33,697 nucleotides of DNA, from positions 1-33,697 of the forward strand of contig JAIOQG010000087.1 of assembly GCA_021413465.1 (NCBI GenBank), in the 5' to 3' direction. Numbering within the stretch: the stretch's first letter is position 1; every line of letters starts with the position of its first letter. This DNA is from Alphaproteobacteria bacterium (GTDB taxonomy: Bacteria > Pseudomonadota > Alphaproteobacteria > Micropepsales > Micropepsaceae). This document shows, in pieces, positions 33,380-33,697 of this stretch. Below the pieces are notes generated by a model. That model was not told the origin of the DNA, ran no database searches, and saw only the letters and a list, made by a program, of their open reading frames with translations. The position numbers and the translations under genes are program-made.

Positions 33380-33697
33380 TCACATGTACCAGTCGTATTC
33401 GTGCGCCGGGATGAGGTTCCGGAAGCGGTCGAGTTCCGTGCGCTTTGTGGCGCAGTATTGGTCGACGTAAGTCGGGCCCAAATATTCGCGCATGATCGAA
33501 CCGTTCTCGAGGGCGAGAAGGGCCGAATCGATGTTGAAGGGCAGCGTTTGATCGAAGAAAGCGTTGGCGTTGCCGTCGAAGGGTTGGCCCGGATCGATTT
33601 GATGGCTGATGCCGTGGTGAATGCCCGCAAGCACGGCGGCGATGACGAGATAGGGGTTGGCGTCGGCACTGGCGACGCTGTGTTCGATACGGCGCGC
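33380..33697 (-). CDS. Glutamine synthetase-family protein, C-terminal part (cut by the window)
   Basis: Only the last 105 residues are in the window; the 5' part lies beyond base 33697. The segment contains the conserved glutamine synthetase C-terminal sequence ARRIEHSVASADANPYL followed by AAVLAGIHHGI, and ends YDWYM. The arginine/glutamate substrate-site motif (RxEHxxxxADANPYL) and the ending are most like the gamma-glutamylpolyamine synthetase (PuuA-like) branch, which ligates glutamate to putrescine or other amines, rather than housekeeping GlnA. It is convergent with the histidine kinase, with 16 bases between the stops. Branch assignment is tentative without the rest of the gene. Confidence 0.88.
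   Translation of the reverse strand, partial: ARRIEHSVASADANPYLVIAAVLAGIHHGISHQIDPGQPFDGNANAFFDQTLPFNIDSALLALENGSIMREYLGPTYVDQYCATKRTELDRFRNLIPAHEYDWYM

Overview
The window is GC-rich DNA, most likely from an alphaproteobacterium. Support comes from the long antisense shadow ORFs typical of high GC, frequent GTG/TTG starts, and the gene families present: a ~1,100-residue TonB-dependent receptor, MocR and MarR regulators, an SDS-type alkylsulfatase, an RND pump and a glutamine synthetase-family enzyme. I see no rRNA, tRNA, CRISPR array, transposase, integrase or phage gene, so this reads as chromosomal and metabolically accessory. The genus cannot be fixed from the sequence alone.

Left part (1-6371, + strand). 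A gene-poor start is followed by two tandem, closely related RsgA ribosome-assembly GTPases. Then come a membrane-anchored alkylsulfatase with a complete metal site, a small MmcQ/YjbR-like protein, a pyroglutamyl-peptidase I overlapping it, and an exported protein I do not recognise.

Catabolic operon (12947 down to 6380, - strand). The order of transcription is MarR regulator, acyl-CoA dehydrogenase A, acyl-CoA dehydrogenase B, cytochrome P450, luciferase-like flavin monooxygenase, alpha/beta hydrolase. Neither dehydrogenase shows the usual C-terminal catalytic Glu motif, as in the paired alpha2beta2 dehydrogenases of steroid side-chain breakdown. P450 plus LLM monooxygenase plus hydrolase suggests hydroxylation, oxygen insertion and ester or lactone cleavage of a hydrophobic, possibly alicyclic or terpenoid/steroid-like substrate. 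A 154-bp nested-palindrome repeat sits between the two dehydrogenase genes. An RND efflux lipoprotein/permease pair is divergent from the MarR gene, with a candidate operator between them.

Middle part (17412-24164). It holds an unrecognised conserved-looking protein, then an isoprenylcysteine-methyltransferase-like membrane protein divergent from a second MarR gene. Two near-identical 17-bp perfect-arm palindromes lie between those two. Next come an ICL/PEP-mutase family enzyme, two tandem MocR regulators (GntR helix-turn-helix plus aminotransferase-like domain) and a LysR regulator. The two MocR proteins have eroded PLP pockets in complementary ways: one has lost the Schiff-base lysine, the other the pyridine-binding aspartate. 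A recurring GAAACTGGATC box lies upstream of mocR1, between mocR2 and lysR, and as a variant upstream of the TonB receptor, which suggests one regulon.

Right part (24165-33697). A 455-bp structured leader precedes the TonB-dependent receptor, which is followed by two consecutive hairpin terminators. Then come aminopeptidase N, a two-PAS membrane histidine kinase with no response regulator in view, and the 3' end of a glutamine synthetase-family gene that runs off the window.
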